Assembly (NCBI GenBank): GCA_937995875.1 | Contig: CALKIW010000121.1 | Location: forward strand, 6,916-70,915 | Direction: 5' to 3' | DNA length: 64,000 bases | DNA from: an uncultured Bacteroidales bacterium | GTDB lineage: Bacteria > Bacteroidota > Bacteroidia > Bacteroidales > Bacteroidaceae | Shown: one piece after another, positions 9,773 to 18,292 of the stretch | Position numbering within the stretch: position 1 is the stretch's first letter | Layout: every line of letters begins with the position of its first letter | The notes under the pieces: generated by a model | Seen by the model: only the letters and a program-made list of their open reading frames with translations | Told to the model about the DNA's origin: nothing | The model's database searches: none | Translations under genes and position numbers: made by a program

Positions 9773-10079
9773 TGGAGGGTGTTAAACTTACGCTACCTGA
9801 CTCCAACTATGAGAGAACGATAAAGTCGGCTATTTAGGTATTACGATTAGTACATAAATAGCCTATTGAAGCTTGAAAGCATCTTGTGAAAAATGTCCAT
9901 CATGGAGATTTGAGGCACTGTAGATAGAATACTGGCTTAAAATCAGACAGCAAGGAAGTGTTCCATTCATGGTACTCGCAGATAGAGACATTACAGGCCA
10001 ATAGACGAGGTTGAGTACGCAGACAATACCAGTACTCATCTTTTACCACAGTAAATTTACTGTATGCTAACTGACTATT
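9773..10079. other. Intergenic stretch, probably eroded gene remains
   Basis: Between the first propeller gene and the truncated DUF4221 frame there is no open frame of useful length and no hairpin of terminator type that I could see. Short in-frame scraps near 9970-10015 hint that it is the decayed 5' part of the DUF4221 gene, but this is weak. Confidence 0.35.
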
Positions 10080-10694
10080 TTGTGCAAACTGTCATCAAGA
10101 GGATATGTATACAGTGTGAGTCGAGACAAAATCAGTCAGGAAGTGTCACTTGACCTTCCTGACTGCAACAAGGATGGCAGCAATTCGTATGCTGACATGA
10201 AATACCCCAACGTGACCTTTGCGAACAACAAGGTGATATACAATTATCCGTATGACTCTGGAATCCACACCATAGACCTTGCCACAGGGGAAAGACACGC
10301 ATATAACGTGGACTCGGGATTTGCAAAGAACAGCCTCAAACTGTATAAGGGCGACAAAGCGATGGTGAATTGGCTTGGCTACGATTGGAGCAATCCACAT
10401 TTCTACGAGGTGTCATACATGCCGCAAACTGGTCTGTATGCCAGGTTCATGCTTGGTGGAATTGACACAGACAAGTACAAAGACAGACAGACCATTGTCA
10501 ACGCTAAAAGGTTATACGTGGCATTCCTCGACAGGGATTTCAATCTTGTTGGAGAGTTCGCACTGAAAGAGAACAGATACTCCAACTTCAATGGATGGTG
10601 TGTCCTTCCGAACGCAATTATCATCTATGATGAGAATCTTCTTGGACAAGTACAAGACAATCTCGCCTTTGACGTGATTGCGCAAATAAATTAG
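10080..10694 (+). pseudogene. N-terminally truncated DUF4221-type beta-propeller lipoprotein
   Basis: The open frame covers 204 residues but has no signal peptide or lipobox, and the first start (MCKLSSRGYVYSV) falls inside the fold. The sequence (FEV-type blades, KYKDRQTIVNAKRLYVAFLD, FNGWCVLPNAIIIYDEN) resembles the C-terminal half of DUF4221 proteins, which are normally lipoproteins about twice this long. The 307 bp upstream (9773-10079) has stops in all frames and only scraps of coding-like sequence, so the 5' half appears lost. Its last 52 bp recur at 18923-18974. An IS30 element starts 12 bp after the stop. The product, if made, would remain in the cytoplasm. Confidence 0.6.
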
Positions 10695-10749
10695 CCCACG
10701 ACACCTAATTGTGTAAATTCCAAAACGAAGTGCAATAAAAAAGAGTGTC

Positions 10750-10812
10750 CCTCGCCGAGAGATGCAGACGTTCTCGAAGCGCAGCGAGAGGTTGTCTGCA
10801 TCTCTTGGCGAG
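10750..10812. repeat. Long inverted repeat inside the IS30 left end
   Basis: CCTCGCCGAGAGATGCAGAC (10750-10769) pairs with GTCTGCATCTCTTGGCGAGG (10794-10813) with one mismatch pair. It lies between the left terminal repeat and the transposase start. In insertion sequences such stems often block expression from outside transcripts; that role here is inference. Confidence 0.7.
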
Positions 10813-10883
10813 GAAAAAGAAACAACCAGCAATACAAATAAAAAAGGGAGACGGCAGTCTCCCCAAGATTAACTAACTTTGTA

Positions 10884-11828
10884 TTGCAAATGTATCATCA
10901 ATTAATCTCGGAGCAAAGGTCGCAAATTTTCGCCTTACTTCAAAGGAAAACAGCAAGAAAAGAAATTGCCGCCATCGTCGGCATCAGTCAGGCAACACTG
11001 TCACGTGAAATCAAACGCAACAGCACGCCCTCGGGAAAGTATATCTGGATGAAGGCGCACGATATGGCCATGCAGCGCAGAAGGCGAACGGTAAGTAACT
11101 CCAGACTCTCCGACGAATTAGTCTGGAGAATCAAGGAATACATTGTTAATGAGCAATGGTCTCCAAGGCAAATAGCTGGGTATCTGCGTGTCAAGGAAGG
11201 GATTAAGGTATCTCACCAGTCCATCTACAACATCATCCACAATGATACGACGGGCAAACTTGCCAGGCACACAAGGCATCAGATGAAATATAGACGTCGC
11301 CCCAAGGGCGGTTATTTTCCAATCAAGGACAGGGTGAGCATCCATGAAAGAAGCAAGGAGGCCAGCGGCAAGAGATTCGGAGATTTCGAGATGGACCTGA
11401 TCGTTGACCCTGCCCAGAGGGCCATACTCACACTGGTGGAGAAATCTACCAACATGCTGCTCATGCAGAAACTGCCCTGCGGGAAGCAGTCAAAGCCTCT
11501 GGCAAAGGTGGTCAGTAAACTGCTCCTGCCATACAAGCACTGCCTAAAGACCATCACCACTGACAACGGATCGGAATTTGCGGCACACAAGGATATCACC
11601 AGGTTCTTGGGGGTTCCCGTGTACTTCGCAGATCCATATTGCTCATGGCAAAAGGGAGCCATTGAGAATACGAACAAGTTAATCAGGCAATATATCCCTA
11701 AAAAGGAATCCTTTGATCGCTATACGGACAAGAGAATTATGTCGATACAGAAGAAATTGAACGAAAGACCCAGGGAAAAACTAAACTTTTCCACACCAAA
11801 GTGCGAGTTCTTCAAACACGTGTTGTAA
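10884..11828 (+). CDS. IS30-family transposase
   Basis: A 314-residue DDE transposase. The N-terminal helix-turn-helix is visible at about residues 20-45 (TARKEIAAIVGISQATLSRE). The catalytic core shows FEMDLIVDP (first D), TTDNGSEFA (second D) and VYFADPYCSWQKGAIENTN (DDE glutamate), spaced as in IS30 (IS4351-like) enzymes. Length and frame are intact, so it may be active. The start at 10884 (ATG within TTTGTATTGCAAATG) could also be the ATG at 10890. Confidence 0.93.
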   Translation: MQMYHQLISEQRSQIFALLQRKTARKEIAAIVGISQATLSREIKRNSTPSGKYIWMKAHDMAMQRRRRTVSNSRLSDELVWRIKEYIVNEQWSPRQIAGYLRVKEGIKVSHQSIYNIIHNDTTGKLARHTRHQMKYRRRPKGGYFPIKDRVSIHERSKEASGKRFGDFEMDLIVDPAQRAILTLVEKSTNMLLMQKLPCGKQSKPLAKVVSKLLLPYKHCLKTITTDNGSEFAAHKDITRFLGVPVYFADPYCSWQKGAIENTNKLIRQYIPKKESFDRYTDKRIMSIQKKLNERPREKLNFSTPKCEFFKHVL

Positions 11829-11924
11829 TTTTGCACTTGCTTCTGGAATCCGCCCAATTGTTAATATTTCACAAGAGAAGAGAAATATGCAGCATTTTTT
11901 TTATGAATATTATTATTTTTTTTC

Positions 11925-11932
11925 TATATTTG
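11925..11932 (+). promoter_or_regulatory. -7 promoter-like box ahead of the broken MauE copy
   Basis: TATATTTG fits the Bacteroidales -7 consensus TAnnTTTG exactly. A T-rich stretch lies about 20 bp upstream where TTTG would be expected. The surrounding 200 bp (11826-12060) is similar to 16021-16250, which precedes the intact MauE gene and has its own exact box, so the promoter region was duplicated together with the module. Confidence 0.5.
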
Positions 11933-12070
11933 CAACAAGATACTAAGGGAAGTGACTTGACCATAATAAACATAATAATCTGATAAAGAAAGTATGTTTT
12001 AGGTAGATCATTCAGTCCTTAAAGTAAAAGACCTAAATAGTTCAATATTAACCACTTAAAAATTGGCAGT

Positions 12071-12390
12071 ATGGGCAATACGTATACTACCGAAATGATC
12101 TTTAGAAAATTTGGCAGACATTTGCTTGCCAGTGTATTGTTGCTGTCCGGATTTACTGCGTTCTCAACCCTTACAGTATTTACATTGATGCTGTTCTTCC
12201 TGCATTTAATAACAGGAGTAAATTTCTTCTTTCCTACCTTAGTCGGGAAGAATAGAATTCTATAGTTATTCTGGAGAGTTGATTCTTTTTTCGGACAAAG
12301 GTCAGTTATAAAAAGTAAGGTATTATGGGTAATCGCATTTATAACGTTTACATCAAATATCAAAATACGCAAGCCATATCATATAAGCTG
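12071..12390 (+). pseudogene. MauE/DoxX-like membrane protein gene, internally deleted and frameshifted
   Basis: The frame starts MGNTYTTEMIFRKFGRHLLASVLLLSG, nearly the same as the intact copy at 16251 (MGNTHATTIIFSKIGRYLLA). It then jumps straight from SGFTAF to STLTVFTLMLFFLHL, losing about 90 residues of the intact protein. It continues to FPTLVGKNRIL and stops at 12265. DNA similarity to the intact gene carries on past that stop (the CGCFGE region and the last membrane segment) to about 12390, out of frame. Both the deletion and the frameshift argue for a dead copy. It precedes NVEALA peptide gene 2, just as the intact copy precedes peptide gene 3. Confidence 0.8.
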
Positions 12391-12472
12391 TATAATGTAA
12401 AAAAGCCAAAAGAAAAGAAGTGAGTAGAAACAACTATCAACCATATTATTTGTTATTTAATCTTACATAATT

Positions 12473-12877
12473 ATGAAAAAGAAAATTTTATTATCAGTAT
12501 TTGTTTTTGCAGTAGTAGCTTTAGCTGTATTCGCCAGTTATAAAACTTTGAATGCCAATGCAGCAGTTGCAGACCTTATGCTAGACGAAAACATTGAAGC
12601 TCTTACGAGAGGAGAAGATGATCAAGCTCCAAACCGTGAAAACTGTTATGCAGAAGGAGGGCTTTGGAACATGGCCTCAGTTTGTGCAGATGGAAAAGTA
12701 GAAGTGGTTACCTGTACGAAATCAGGAGAAATAACGATTTTTGGGATTACCTTGAAAGGTTCCTATACAAAAGGAAAGCCCTATGCTATAGCATGGGCGA
12801 GATATACATGTATTACTTCTACAGGCAATTGTTGCAAAATGCAGGGAATATATTCTGGTGGAACAAAAGTGGCATAA
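12473..12877 (+). CDS. NVEALA-type small exported peptide 2 (cysteine-rich tail)
   Basis: A 134-residue protein. The N-terminus (MKKKILLSVFVFAVVALAVFA) is a single hydrophobic segment. It is followed by SYKTLNANAAVADLMLDENI and EALTRGE (about residues 22-48), the block shared with the peptides at 8396 and 16779 and matching the NVEALA family motif. The tail from about residue 49 has six cysteines (ENCYA, SVCAD, VTCTK, YTCIT, NCCKM) and no similarity to the other two tails. A strong terminator-like hairpin (12987-13023) follows. Precursor status, with cleavage near the EALTRGE block, is inference. It is preceded by the broken MauE copy. Confidence 0.8.
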   Translation: MKKKILLSVFVFAVVALAVFASYKTLNANAAVADLMLDENIEALTRGEDDQAPNRENCYAEGGLWNMASVCADGKVEVVTCTKSGEITIFGITLKGSYTKGKPYAIAWARYTCITSTGNCCKMQGIYSGGTKVA

Positions 12878-12986
12878 ATAATGCCTGATGCATGAAAATC
12901 GTTTTTAAATTTCACAGCTCTTGCAAGATATTTTTGATGATCTCAAGTCTTGAGGTCGTTATCGTGTCGAAGTGCTTAAAATAGGC

Positions 12987-13023
12987 CTGTTCATTATCAG
13001 GGGTGACCCTTGATAATGAACAG
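12987..13023 (+). terminator. Rho-independent terminator-like hairpin after peptide gene 2
   Basis: CTGTTCATTATCA (12987-12999) pairs with TGATAATGAACAG (13011-13023) around a short G/C-rich loop, followed by TTTACCTTTTATT. It lies 110 bp after the peptide stop and 98 bp before the next propeller gene. Transcription may therefore largely end after the peptide, leaving the propeller at a lower level or under its own promoter. Confidence 0.75.
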
Positions 13024-13120
13024 TTTACCTTTTATTACTTAAGTCCTATGAATGGCATGGAAATAGCAAATTCAATGTTGCTTTGACCCATTAGTATGTA
13101 AAAATTTTATTTATTAGGAT

Positions 13121-14275
13121 ATGAAGAATATGTATATTAACACTAAAAGGATAATATTTATTTCTATTATTCTTTCTATTCCTTTGTTGCTTTATTCATG
13201 TATAAGTAGCGAAGGTAATATTGGCTTTCCTATAACAGGTTATAATGCACCATCAAGAGAAAATGGTATAGGTTTTAAAGGTATTAAATATAAAATAATA
13301 CCATTAGAGAAAAATGACAATTTTGCCATAGTTTCTCCCAAAAAGATAGAAATAGTAGATTCTGTTATTTTTATATTAGATGAAAATAAGGTTATTTCTT
13401 ACGACCTTGATGGCAAATTTCTAACATCTATTGGACAGATTGGACATGGACATAGTGAATACATGAACCTATCTACTTTCTATATTGATAGCGAGGGCAA
13501 TATCGTTCTGTTAGATTCATATAAAAATACGCTATTTAGCTTCAACAAAGATGGAGTCTTTATCAATGCAAAAAAGGTATCTCCCATAGATTTAAAGTAT
13601 GCACAATCAATTCTTCCTATCAATAAAGACTCTATATTTGTTTACAATTTCTTGTATAACGATTTTAATCAGTTGTGCAGAACTGTAAATTTAAAAAATA
13701 AAACTGAATATGGTATAGCTTCCATTCCATTACGCACAAATAATACAATGGAATATGTTGGCAAAAGTCCTTGCTCCGTATATAAGGGAACGATTAGGTA
13801 TTTGAAGCCATTTGACAATCACATATATAATTTGACTGAGAATACAACTCTTAACATCAAGACAACAGATAAAATATTTTCAAAAAAAGAAATAGAGGAA
13901 ATAAAAAATTATAGTATAGCAACTTATGCAGATTGTCTAAATAATGGCATATTTACAGGTTTTACCGATATATTTGAAACTCAAAAATATATTATTTTGG
14001 CATGTCATAATATTACTTATTTACTTATAGATAAAAAGAAAATGGCATGCCAAAGAATAGAATATACCCCTAGTACAAATTATAGAAGTATTCCTATATA
14101 TAATATAAAGGGCTCTTCCGGGAATCAATTAGTGGGATTGTTGTCAAAAGAGGAAGTTGAAGAACTTGAAAAAAATAATGGCAATAAAATTATTCAGACC
14201 TTAAAAAAATATTTAGAAAAGCGACCATTTGATCAAGTTGTAATTGTCTATGATATAGAAAATATTAACATATGA
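13121..14275 (+). CDS. 6-bladed beta-propeller lipoprotein (BF3526-like) 2
   Basis: A 384-residue protein with a signal peptide ending in LLLYSCISSE (lipobox cysteine near residue 27), so probably an envelope lipoprotein. Blade-like repeats include VIFILDENKVISYDLDGKF, IGQIGHGHSEYMNLSTF (about residues 107-123) and NIVLLDSYKNTLFSFNKDG. The GHxxSEY element aligns with GHAAGEY and GHATSEY of the other propellers. The gene is much richer in A/T (about 30% GC by eye) than the 20-33 kb region, suggesting a separate origin. The ligand is unknown. It lies after peptide gene 2, repeating the peptide-then-propeller order. Confidence 0.8.
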   Translation: MKNMYINTKRIIFISIILSIPLLLYSCISSEGNIGFPITGYNAPSRENGIGFKGIKYKIIPLEKNDNFAIVSPKKIEIVDSVIFILDENKVISYDLDGKFLTSIGQIGHGHSEYMNLSTFYIDSEGNIVLLDSYKNTLFSFNKDGVFINAKKVSPIDLKYAQSILPINKDSIFVYNFLYNDFNQLCRTVNLKNKTEYGIASIPLRTNNTMEYVGKSPCSVYKGTIRYLKPFDNHIYNLTENTTLNIKTTDKIFSKKEIEEIKNYSIATYADCLNNGIFTGFTDIFETQKYIILACHNITYLLIDKKKMACQRIEYTPSTNYRSIPIYNIKGSSGNQLVGLLSKEEVEELEKNNGNKIIQTLKKYLEKRPFDQVVIVYDIENINI

Positions 14276-14416
14276 AGGAATTTTATGTATTGCTATTTAT
14301 TATGATAACAGGTTATTAAATAACTTACGTGATACAACTTGCAATTGTCTTGCAACTATTAAATAAACGAATATACGTTTAACTAAGTTGTATAGCCCAT
14401 TGCTAAAACATATTTA

Positions 14417-14458
14417 CCCCAATCACCTATTAAAAAAACTTTTAATGGGCGATTGGGG
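14417..14458 (+). terminator. Hairpin downstream of propeller 2
   Basis: CCCCAATCACCTATTAAAA (14417-14435) pairs with TTTTAATGGGCGATTGGGG (14440-14458) with two mismatches. It lies about 140 bp after the propeller stop. No clear T-run follows, so it could be a terminator acting in either direction or a processed RNA end. The remainder of 14276-14740 holds no open frame or RNA gene that I can see. Confidence 0.5.
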
Positions 14459-14739
14459 ATGGTTGAGTATATAAAAATTAATTTTCCGTATTGAATATTG
14501 GCAGGAAATTTCTTATCATGAACCTATGTGTCGGGATATTCAGTTAGTTCGCATCTTTCCTTGTCTCTGGTAGTGTACTAAATAATAAATATATACATTT
14601 TACAAAATAAAGAGCATGTCTGTGCCCTTGTGTCTTCCTTTTCACTCGTTACACGATACTCGTACAGATGACAAACGTCCTTGCCACTCCTGTTCATAGA
14701 GCGGTTCGATGTCCTCGTCTCACTTGATTATACTACTGT

Positions 14740-15890
14740 CTTCTTCCGTCCTTCTTCCGCGGCTGTCTTTCGGGCAGCGAGCGTTGCAGCGTTGGTCATA
14801 TGGATGCCGAAGAAGATTTGCAGGATCTCGCTGCGACTATTCCAGGCGGTGGCATGACCGAGGTCATAATATCGTCTCTGATTGCTAAAGCTTCCTTCTA
14901 TTGCCGTGGCATGTACGTTACCGAGAATACGTCTTGCTACCGTTCCTTGTCGACCCTGAGCCTATCTCCCTTCGGTGGGGAGGAGGTGATGATGTTGTTT
15001 GCCGTGCAGAAGATTAGGTTCTCATTGTTGGCATAGATATAGATACTGTTCGCACCATATTTCTTGACCCTGCCCCATGAGCAGCCGCCGTTACTAGATA
15101 CACTGACTGAGACGCACGCCCTCGTTGAAGGCCCAGAAGGATAAGGCTCGATGAAGGAGATTCCGTCAATCTGTATACTATTGACCTTTGCGCCAAACTC
15201 CACACGCTTATTCTCCTTTCCACACCAATGGGACGGAGAGGAGATTGGGACGGTCGATGCTTACGATGCGATGTTTTACGGCCTTGCCGATGAAAAGAAC
15301 CGTCTGCCGTTTTTATACACACTGGCTATGGCATCAGACGCATCCCCTACTCCCCCATGAGCAGTATCATCGGCGAATATTGACGACAGAGGCTGTTCCA
15401 CTGACTGGGCAGTTTCCCTCAAAGTTTGAACACCCGCCGCATATTTCTGGTGGGCAACCTCTTAGACCTGCGCTGTCTAGTATAGACTAGCCGTGCAGCG
15501 GAGACCGCATCGAACTTGTTGCGGAGCTGTCGCTCTCTCAGTGTCGTACAGGTAATGATCATGGGATCACGAAGCCGGTCGCAGCATTCCCGTATCAGCT
15601 TGATATCCGTCGGGGACTGCAGTAGACTCTCATAGCAGGTCGTGTTCGTCATCAGGCGGTCAGGATGTGTCAGTGCGACCTTCTATTGGACATACAGTAT
15701 ACACCGCATCTCCCTTACGTCCGGCACCGAGGCTAGACGGTTACAGATGGCACTGATGAATTCCAGCTTCCTATCCTGCGGATACCGTCTCCGACCTGCT
15801 TTGACCGTAAAAATCTGACAAATTCTTTATCGGGAGCTGCTCGTGGATTACTCCGAGCACACCTTGCCCGAAACTGTCACGATATTTTTG
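14740..15890 (-). pseudogene. Degenerate DDE transposase (IS1182/IS5-like), minus strand
   Basis: Reading the minus strand with frame changes gives a recognisable transposase from N- to C-terminus: YRDSFGQGVLGVIHEQLPI (about 15870), DRKLEFISAICNRL (15750), MTNTTCYESLLQSPTDIKLI (15652), RVEFGAKVNSIQIDGISFIE-like sequence (15200), KYGANSIYIYANNENLIFC (15050) and EGSFSNQRRYYDLGHATAWN (14900), ending NAATLAARK near 14765. At least three stops or frameshifts separate these pieces, so it cannot be made. The pieces match a transposase group common in Bacteroidales (TNTTCYES, GAN..YA...N); the exact IS family is uncertain. It sits between propeller 2 and the intact MauE module. Confidence 0.75.
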
Positions 15891-16250
15891 AATTATTACT
15901 GTCTGCTAAAACTATCGTCTCTATATAAAAATAGGACTGAAACTTCTCCCGAGGTATCAGCCCTTTTTGCTACCTTCTACTTTTGTACCTCAAAAGACAT
16001 GATTAAGAAACGAATTGTCTAATTTTGCACTTGCTTATGATCCGCTCCGAGATATCTTATTGTTAACATTTCAAAAGAAAAAAGAAAAATGCAACATTTT
16101 TCTATGAATCTATTTCATTTTTCTCTACTTTTGTATAAGTAAAATAGTGACATGGCGATAAAAATCCGACAAAGTATGTTTTACTTAGGGATTTCGGTCT
16201 TTAAACTTTAAACTTAAAATTTAGTATTAACCGTTTATTAAATAGGCAAT
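15891..16250 (+). other. Regulatory leader of the intact MauE module
   Basis: From TAATTTTGCACTTGCTT at about 16020 this leader matches 11826-12060 with scattered differences. The shared 17-bp string is also part of the right terminal repeat of the IS30 element at 11831, so the leader may carry an old IS30 end. A possible hairpin with G/C-rich arms near 15945-15965 (CTTCTCCCGAGG) belongs to the decayed transposase side. No gene is seen. Confidence 0.5.
16126..16133 (+). promoter_or_regulatory. -7 promoter-like box ahead of the MauE/peptide 3 operon
   Basis: TACTTTTG matches TAnnTTTG exactly and sits 118 bp before the MauE start, within the leader shared with the 11925 box. A T-rich run lies about 25 bp upstream in place of a strict TTTG. 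Confidence 0.5.
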
Positions 16251-16721
16251 ATGGGCAATACTCATGCAACGACGATAATCTTTAGTAAAATTGGCAGGTA
16301 TTTGCTTGCCATTGTACTCTTGACGTCTGGAATATCCAAGTGCTTTTATCTTCACAGTTTTAGTAACGAAGTATCACAGTATTCTGAACTATATGTATCT
16401 TCTGCACTTGTGTCTTTTAGTAGCCAGATAGCAATTGCAGTATGTTGTGTAGAAATCTTGTTGGGACTATTATTGCTTTTCGCAAGATTTACTTTGCTCT
16501 CAATTTTTACAGTATCAGTATTGATGCTGTTCTTCCTGTATCTCACAGGAGTGAACTATTTCTTTCCAACTGTGCTAGGTAGAATAGAATCCTGCGGTTG
16601 TTTCGGAGAGCTGATACACTTCTCCGCTAGAGGCTCTTTTATAAAGACATTGGTGTTATGTGTAATTTCATTTGCTACTTTTTGTTTAGTTGTCAAAGAA
16701 AAACAGACCTTAACTGTATAA
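16251..16721 (+). CDS. MauE/DoxX-like redox-associated membrane protein
   Basis: A 156-residue inner-membrane protein with about four hydrophobic segments (near residues 15-30, 60-80, 82-105 and 130-150). Between the last two is FPTVLGRIESCGCFGE, the Cys-x-Cys element typical of MauE-like proteins. MauE was first linked to cysteine-rich methylamine dehydrogenase maturation and is thought to supply redox or folding help in the periplasm. Its neighbours here are a cysteine-rich peptide gene 58 bp downstream and a thioredoxin-like lipoprotein, which fits a disulphide-related role (inference). A broken paralogue lies at 12071. Confidence 0.8.
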   Translation: MGNTHATTIIFSKIGRYLLAIVLLTSGISKCFYLHSFSNEVSQYSELYVSSALVSFSSQIAIAVCCVEILLGLLLLFARFTLLSIFTVSVLMLFFLYLTGVNYFFPTVLGRIESCGCFGELIHFSARGSFIKTLVLCVISFATFCLVVKEKQTLTV

Positions 16722-16778
16722 AAGGCGAGTAATCCGAAAAGCGTAGTGAGTAGGAAAAAACAAAAAAAAATCAAAAAA

Positions 16779-17042
16779 ATGAAAAAGAAATTTGTTTTTG
16801 CCGCACTAAGCCTTGTTACGGCAGGTATTGTCACATTCACAAGCTACAAGACACTCTACCAAGACGAGAACATCGTAGAATCTATTCTTGGAGAAAATGT
16901 TGAGGCTTTAACACGAGGCGAAAGTGGAAGAGGCTTCTATCAAAGATCATCAGGTAAATGTGGTCTTCCTTGTGAATACAAGACGTGGGTTAGCTGCAGG
17001 AGTGGAGGAAAATATGAATGTCAGCCATCAGATTGTTGCTAA
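16779..17042 (+). CDS. NVEALA-type small exported peptide 3 (cysteine-rich tail)
   Basis: An 87-residue protein. I chose the ATG at 16779 (MKKKFVFAALSLVTAG) rather than an in-frame GTG 33 bp upstream because it gives the MKKK start shared with the other two peptides. After one hydrophobic segment come TSYKTLYQDENIVESILGEN and VEALTRGE, the clearest NVEALA-like motif in the set. The short tail has six cysteines in about 30 residues (KCGLPCEY, VSCRSG, YECQPSDCC). It lies directly downstream of the intact MauE gene. The compact cysteine-rich tail resembles a disulphide-stabilised peptide; toxin, signal or other function is unknown. Confidence 0.82.
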   Translation: MKKKFVFAALSLVTAGIVTFTSYKTLYQDENIVESILGENVEALTRGESGRGFYQRSSGKCGLPCEYKTWVSCRSGGKYECQPSDCC

Positions 17043-17206
17043 TGCATGGAAGAGTATAGCAAGTAAAACAACACTTCGGACATATAATTCGAGTTCGGGA
17101 TTTCTGTTGCAGTAATGATCCTTACAAAGAGCTTAATGGTTCTAAAATGGGGCTATTGCAATAAGAATTTCCCGCTACTCGAAATAACCTAAAAGACAAA
17201 TATACA

Positions 17207-18292
17207 ATGAAGAGATTTGTTTTTATAGCACAAATACTTTTAATAGTTTTTATTATGGCATCCTGTGACCAATCGTCACAAGATGGCAAAGTCTTTCATG
17301 TAGACAAGTACGACTACAAAGACTGGTCCAAACTGGTGGATGTAAAAGAGGCTATTCAACTGCAGGAGAATGACCAATGTCTTATGTCATACGCCGCGAA
17401 ATGCATAGTGCTGGATGACATCATAATATATCAGGATTATAAGGCGAAGCGCATATATGCTTTTTCCAAAGATGGTAAATACCTATACACCATAGGAAAT
17501 TTAGGGCACGCTACTTCAGAATACACTTCCATCAGGGACTTTTGTGTGGACGAAAAGAGTTCTGCTGTAATGGTGCTGGACGATCGTGGGGTAATCTGCT
17601 ATAATTTGCGAAATGGCAAATTTATGGAACGGAAGAAGCTTTCTTCTCCAAATCCTGGGGAGTATGAGAAGATGGGGTATGTTGGCAACTCTGAATTTAT
17701 CTTCTTCACGAACGACATAAATGACAACACCATAGTAAGCGATTCGCAATCGGGAGTAAAGGGGTTACGCGAAGGCAAAAGGTTTCATTTTGTCCTGAGT
17801 CCATTCTATGAATACAATAAAGAACATCGGGTGCTGGCTGACTATGGCGACTTTTACATTGACAACTACAAGAATGGAAAACTGGAGACTCTATACAGCA
17901 TTGATCTTGGCAAAGACGCGCTTCCTTCAGATGTCTTGCCAAAAACCTTCGAGGAATTTCAGGCTGTAGACAATTCCGCAGACCATTTCAAGTGCATTGC
18001 GGATGGTCAAGAGAACACGGACTGGTTGTATCTTACAGTCGTGGGTCCCAAACAAGAGTATTACGTTGGGTTCTTCAACAAACAGAATGGCACGTATGCC
18101 TTTGGATCAAACAGAGAGAGTTTTGAAATCGCTGTCATTGGTGCAAAGAACGATTGCTTCTATGGCATAATCTACCCTGAATACGCCTCTCCTAACTCCG
18201 TCGCAAAAAAGATATTGAAAGACTACGAAATAGATGCGAGCAAGAACAGCCCAGTAATAGTTAAATTCAAAATAAATGAGAAAGCCATTTAA
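17207..18292 (+). CDS. 6-bladed beta-propeller lipoprotein (BF3526-like) 3
   Basis: A 361-residue protein with signal peptide and lipobox (IVFIMASCDQSS; cysteine near residue 20). Blade-like segments include KCIVLDDIIIYQDYKAKRI, then IGNLGHATSEYTSIRDF (about residues 93-109) and AVMVLDDRGVICYNLRNGK, aligning with the propellers at 8747 and 13121. It follows peptide gene 3 after 164 bp, and its last 17 bp overlap the next gene. The overlap suggests translational coupling with the thioredoxin-like lipoprotein. The ligand is unknown. Confidence 0.8.
   Translation: MKRFVFIAQILLIVFIMASCDQSSQDGKVFHVDKYDYKDWSKLVDVKEAIQLQENDQCLMSYAAKCIVLDDIIIYQDYKAKRIYAFSKDGKYLYTIGNLGHATSEYTSIRDFCVDEKSSAVMVLDDRGVICYNLRNGKFMERKKLSSPNPGEYEKMGYVGNSEFIFFTNDINDNTIVSDSQSGVKGLREGKRFHFVLSPFYEYNKEHRVLADYGDFYIDNYKNGKLETLYSIDLGKDALPSDVLPKTFEEFQAVDNSADHFKCIADGQENTDWLYLTVVGPKQEYYVGFFNKQNGTYAFGSNRESFEIAVIGAKNDCFYGIIYPEYASPNSVAKKILKDYEIDASKNSPVIVKFKINEKAI

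Larger units (their letters stand above)
10707..11859 (+). mobile_element. IS30-family insertion sequence, apparently intact
   Basis: Imperfect 29-bp terminal inverted repeats bound the element: left 10707-10735 (AATTGTGTAAATTCC...AAGTGCAA) and right 11831-11859, whose complement reads AATTGGGCGGATTCC...AAGTGCAA. Between them lies one full-length transposase gene. I see no convincing short target duplication just outside the repeats. The element sits between the truncated DUF4221 gene and the broken MauE copy, so it may have taken part in the rearrangements there. Confidence 0.82.

Noticed and set aside
14800..15360. Plus-strand frames near the dead transposase
   Set aside because: The minus strand encodes recognisable transposase pieces here; the plus frames are their shadows.
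16746..16778. Upstream GTG start for peptide 3
   Set aside because: It adds a lysine-rich stretch absent from the other two peptides; the ATG at 16779 gives the shared MKKK start.
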